Source: a virus. From it: DNA of 39,327 nucleotides. Positions 39,076 through 39,327 of the stretch are shown in pieces. The stretch covers positions 1 to 39,327 of the IMG/VR virus record IMGVR_UViG_3300035698_021947, one strand, 5' to 3'. Below the pieces are notes generated by a model, which did no database searches, was not told the DNA's origin, and worked only from the letters and a program-made list of their open reading frames with translations. Within the stretch, counting starts at the first letter, position 1, and each line of letters opens with the position of its first letter. A program made the translations under genes and the position numbers.

Positions 39076-39327
39076 ATGATTGGTGAATTAATACAAAGTG
39101 CATATACTTATGATCAAGGTAGAATAGCAATTAATAACGCTTTTAGTGGAGAAGCATCTTTAAATGGATTCTCAGCTAACACAATGTTTTCTGGACAAAC
39201 AAATTTATATGATATATTTTTAACAACAACAGACGGAAACGATATAACAAGAGTACAGAGCGGTACAAATATAAGTACAGGTGGAACAGCAAATGAACCA
39301 ATTATTAATTTAGATAATAATATTAGC
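39076..39327 (+). CDS. Tail fibre-like structural protein, N-terminal part (runs off right edge)
   Basis: 84 codons, open at the window end. Translation gives SAYTYDQGRIAINNAFSGEA then SLNGFSANTMFSGQTNLYDI and FLTTTDGNDITRVQSGTN. A start with Y-x-x-G-R-I-x-I-N-x-A-F-S-G followed by M-F-S-G-x-T-x-L-Y-D-I-F resembles the attachment domain of long fibre proteins in large myophages, as I recall. It follows the plus-strand structural genes and has a full-consensus late promoter box, fitting a late virion gene. Confidence 0.6.
   Translation, partial: MIGELIQSAYTYDQGRIAINNAFSGEASLNGFSANTMFSGQTNLYDIFLTTTDGNDITRVQSGTNISTGGTANEPIINLDNNIS

Noticed and set aside
1-39327. tRNA genes
   Set aside because: Scanning intergenic gaps shows no cloverleaf with GTTC-type arm and CCA-side stem; most gaps are under 160 bases and extremely AT-rich.

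Overview
The window is very AT-rich, gene-dense and packed with short overlapping genes. It reads as part of a large tailed-phage genome of T4-like complexity. It carries a DNA replication/recombination block: a SNF2-type helicase, a Mre11-Rad50-like (gp47/gp46) fusion, a DnaG-like primase, a RuvC-like resolvase and a PD-(D/E)XK nuclease. It also carries an amidase endolysin, baseplate/tail proteins and many small virion-like proteins. Start codons lack Shine-Dalgarno sequences and are instead preceded by A-rich stretches. Several TAnnTTTG boxes precede replication genes, and a Bacteroidetes-phage-style membrane/coiled-coil/beta protein is present. Together these suggest a Bacteroidetes (perhaps flavobacterial) host; this is inference.

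Layout. 1-264 (-) is the N-terminal part of a TnpB nuclease with a hairpin repeat beside it. 490-3224 (+) holds small genes including a PcfJ-like protein and a possible spanin. 4434-12923 (-) is a long run of mostly unrecognised proteins, probably virion-associated, with a large zinc-ribbon/PcfJ-like protein. 13518-16565 (-) holds more small proteins ending with the amidase gene at its promoter-proximal end. 17107-21630 (-) contains a membrane protein, the SNF2 helicase, a histone-H1-like protein and the nuclease. 22479-29326 (-) contains a bacterial-type membrane protein, the Mre11-Rad50 fusion, primase and resolvase. 29386-33761 (-) and 33884-39327 (+) are two divergent structural operons. 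Four genes on the opposite strand (3531, 13037, 16720, 21704) interrupt the minus-strand blocks.

Regulation. On the coding strand an octamer TATTTATA, followed by an A-run, sits just upstream of many starts, chiefly structural and lysis genes. It is the exact reverse complement of the T4 late promoter box TATAAATA, so I propose it as this phage's late promoter. TAnnTTTG boxes upstream of the nuclease and primase may be host-type early promoters. Three strong hairpin terminators are visible.

The most interesting signals are: an N-terminal amphipathic tag ending in (I/L)-x-E shared by otherwise unrelated proteins, resembling T4 capsid-targeting peptides cut by the prohead protease; an 88-base IS605-like hairpin repeat present beside tnpB and again as an orphan 20 kb away, between a promoter and its gene; the single-chain Mre11-Rad50 fusion; and a 20-residue leucine-rich-repeat protein carrying the same N-terminal tag.
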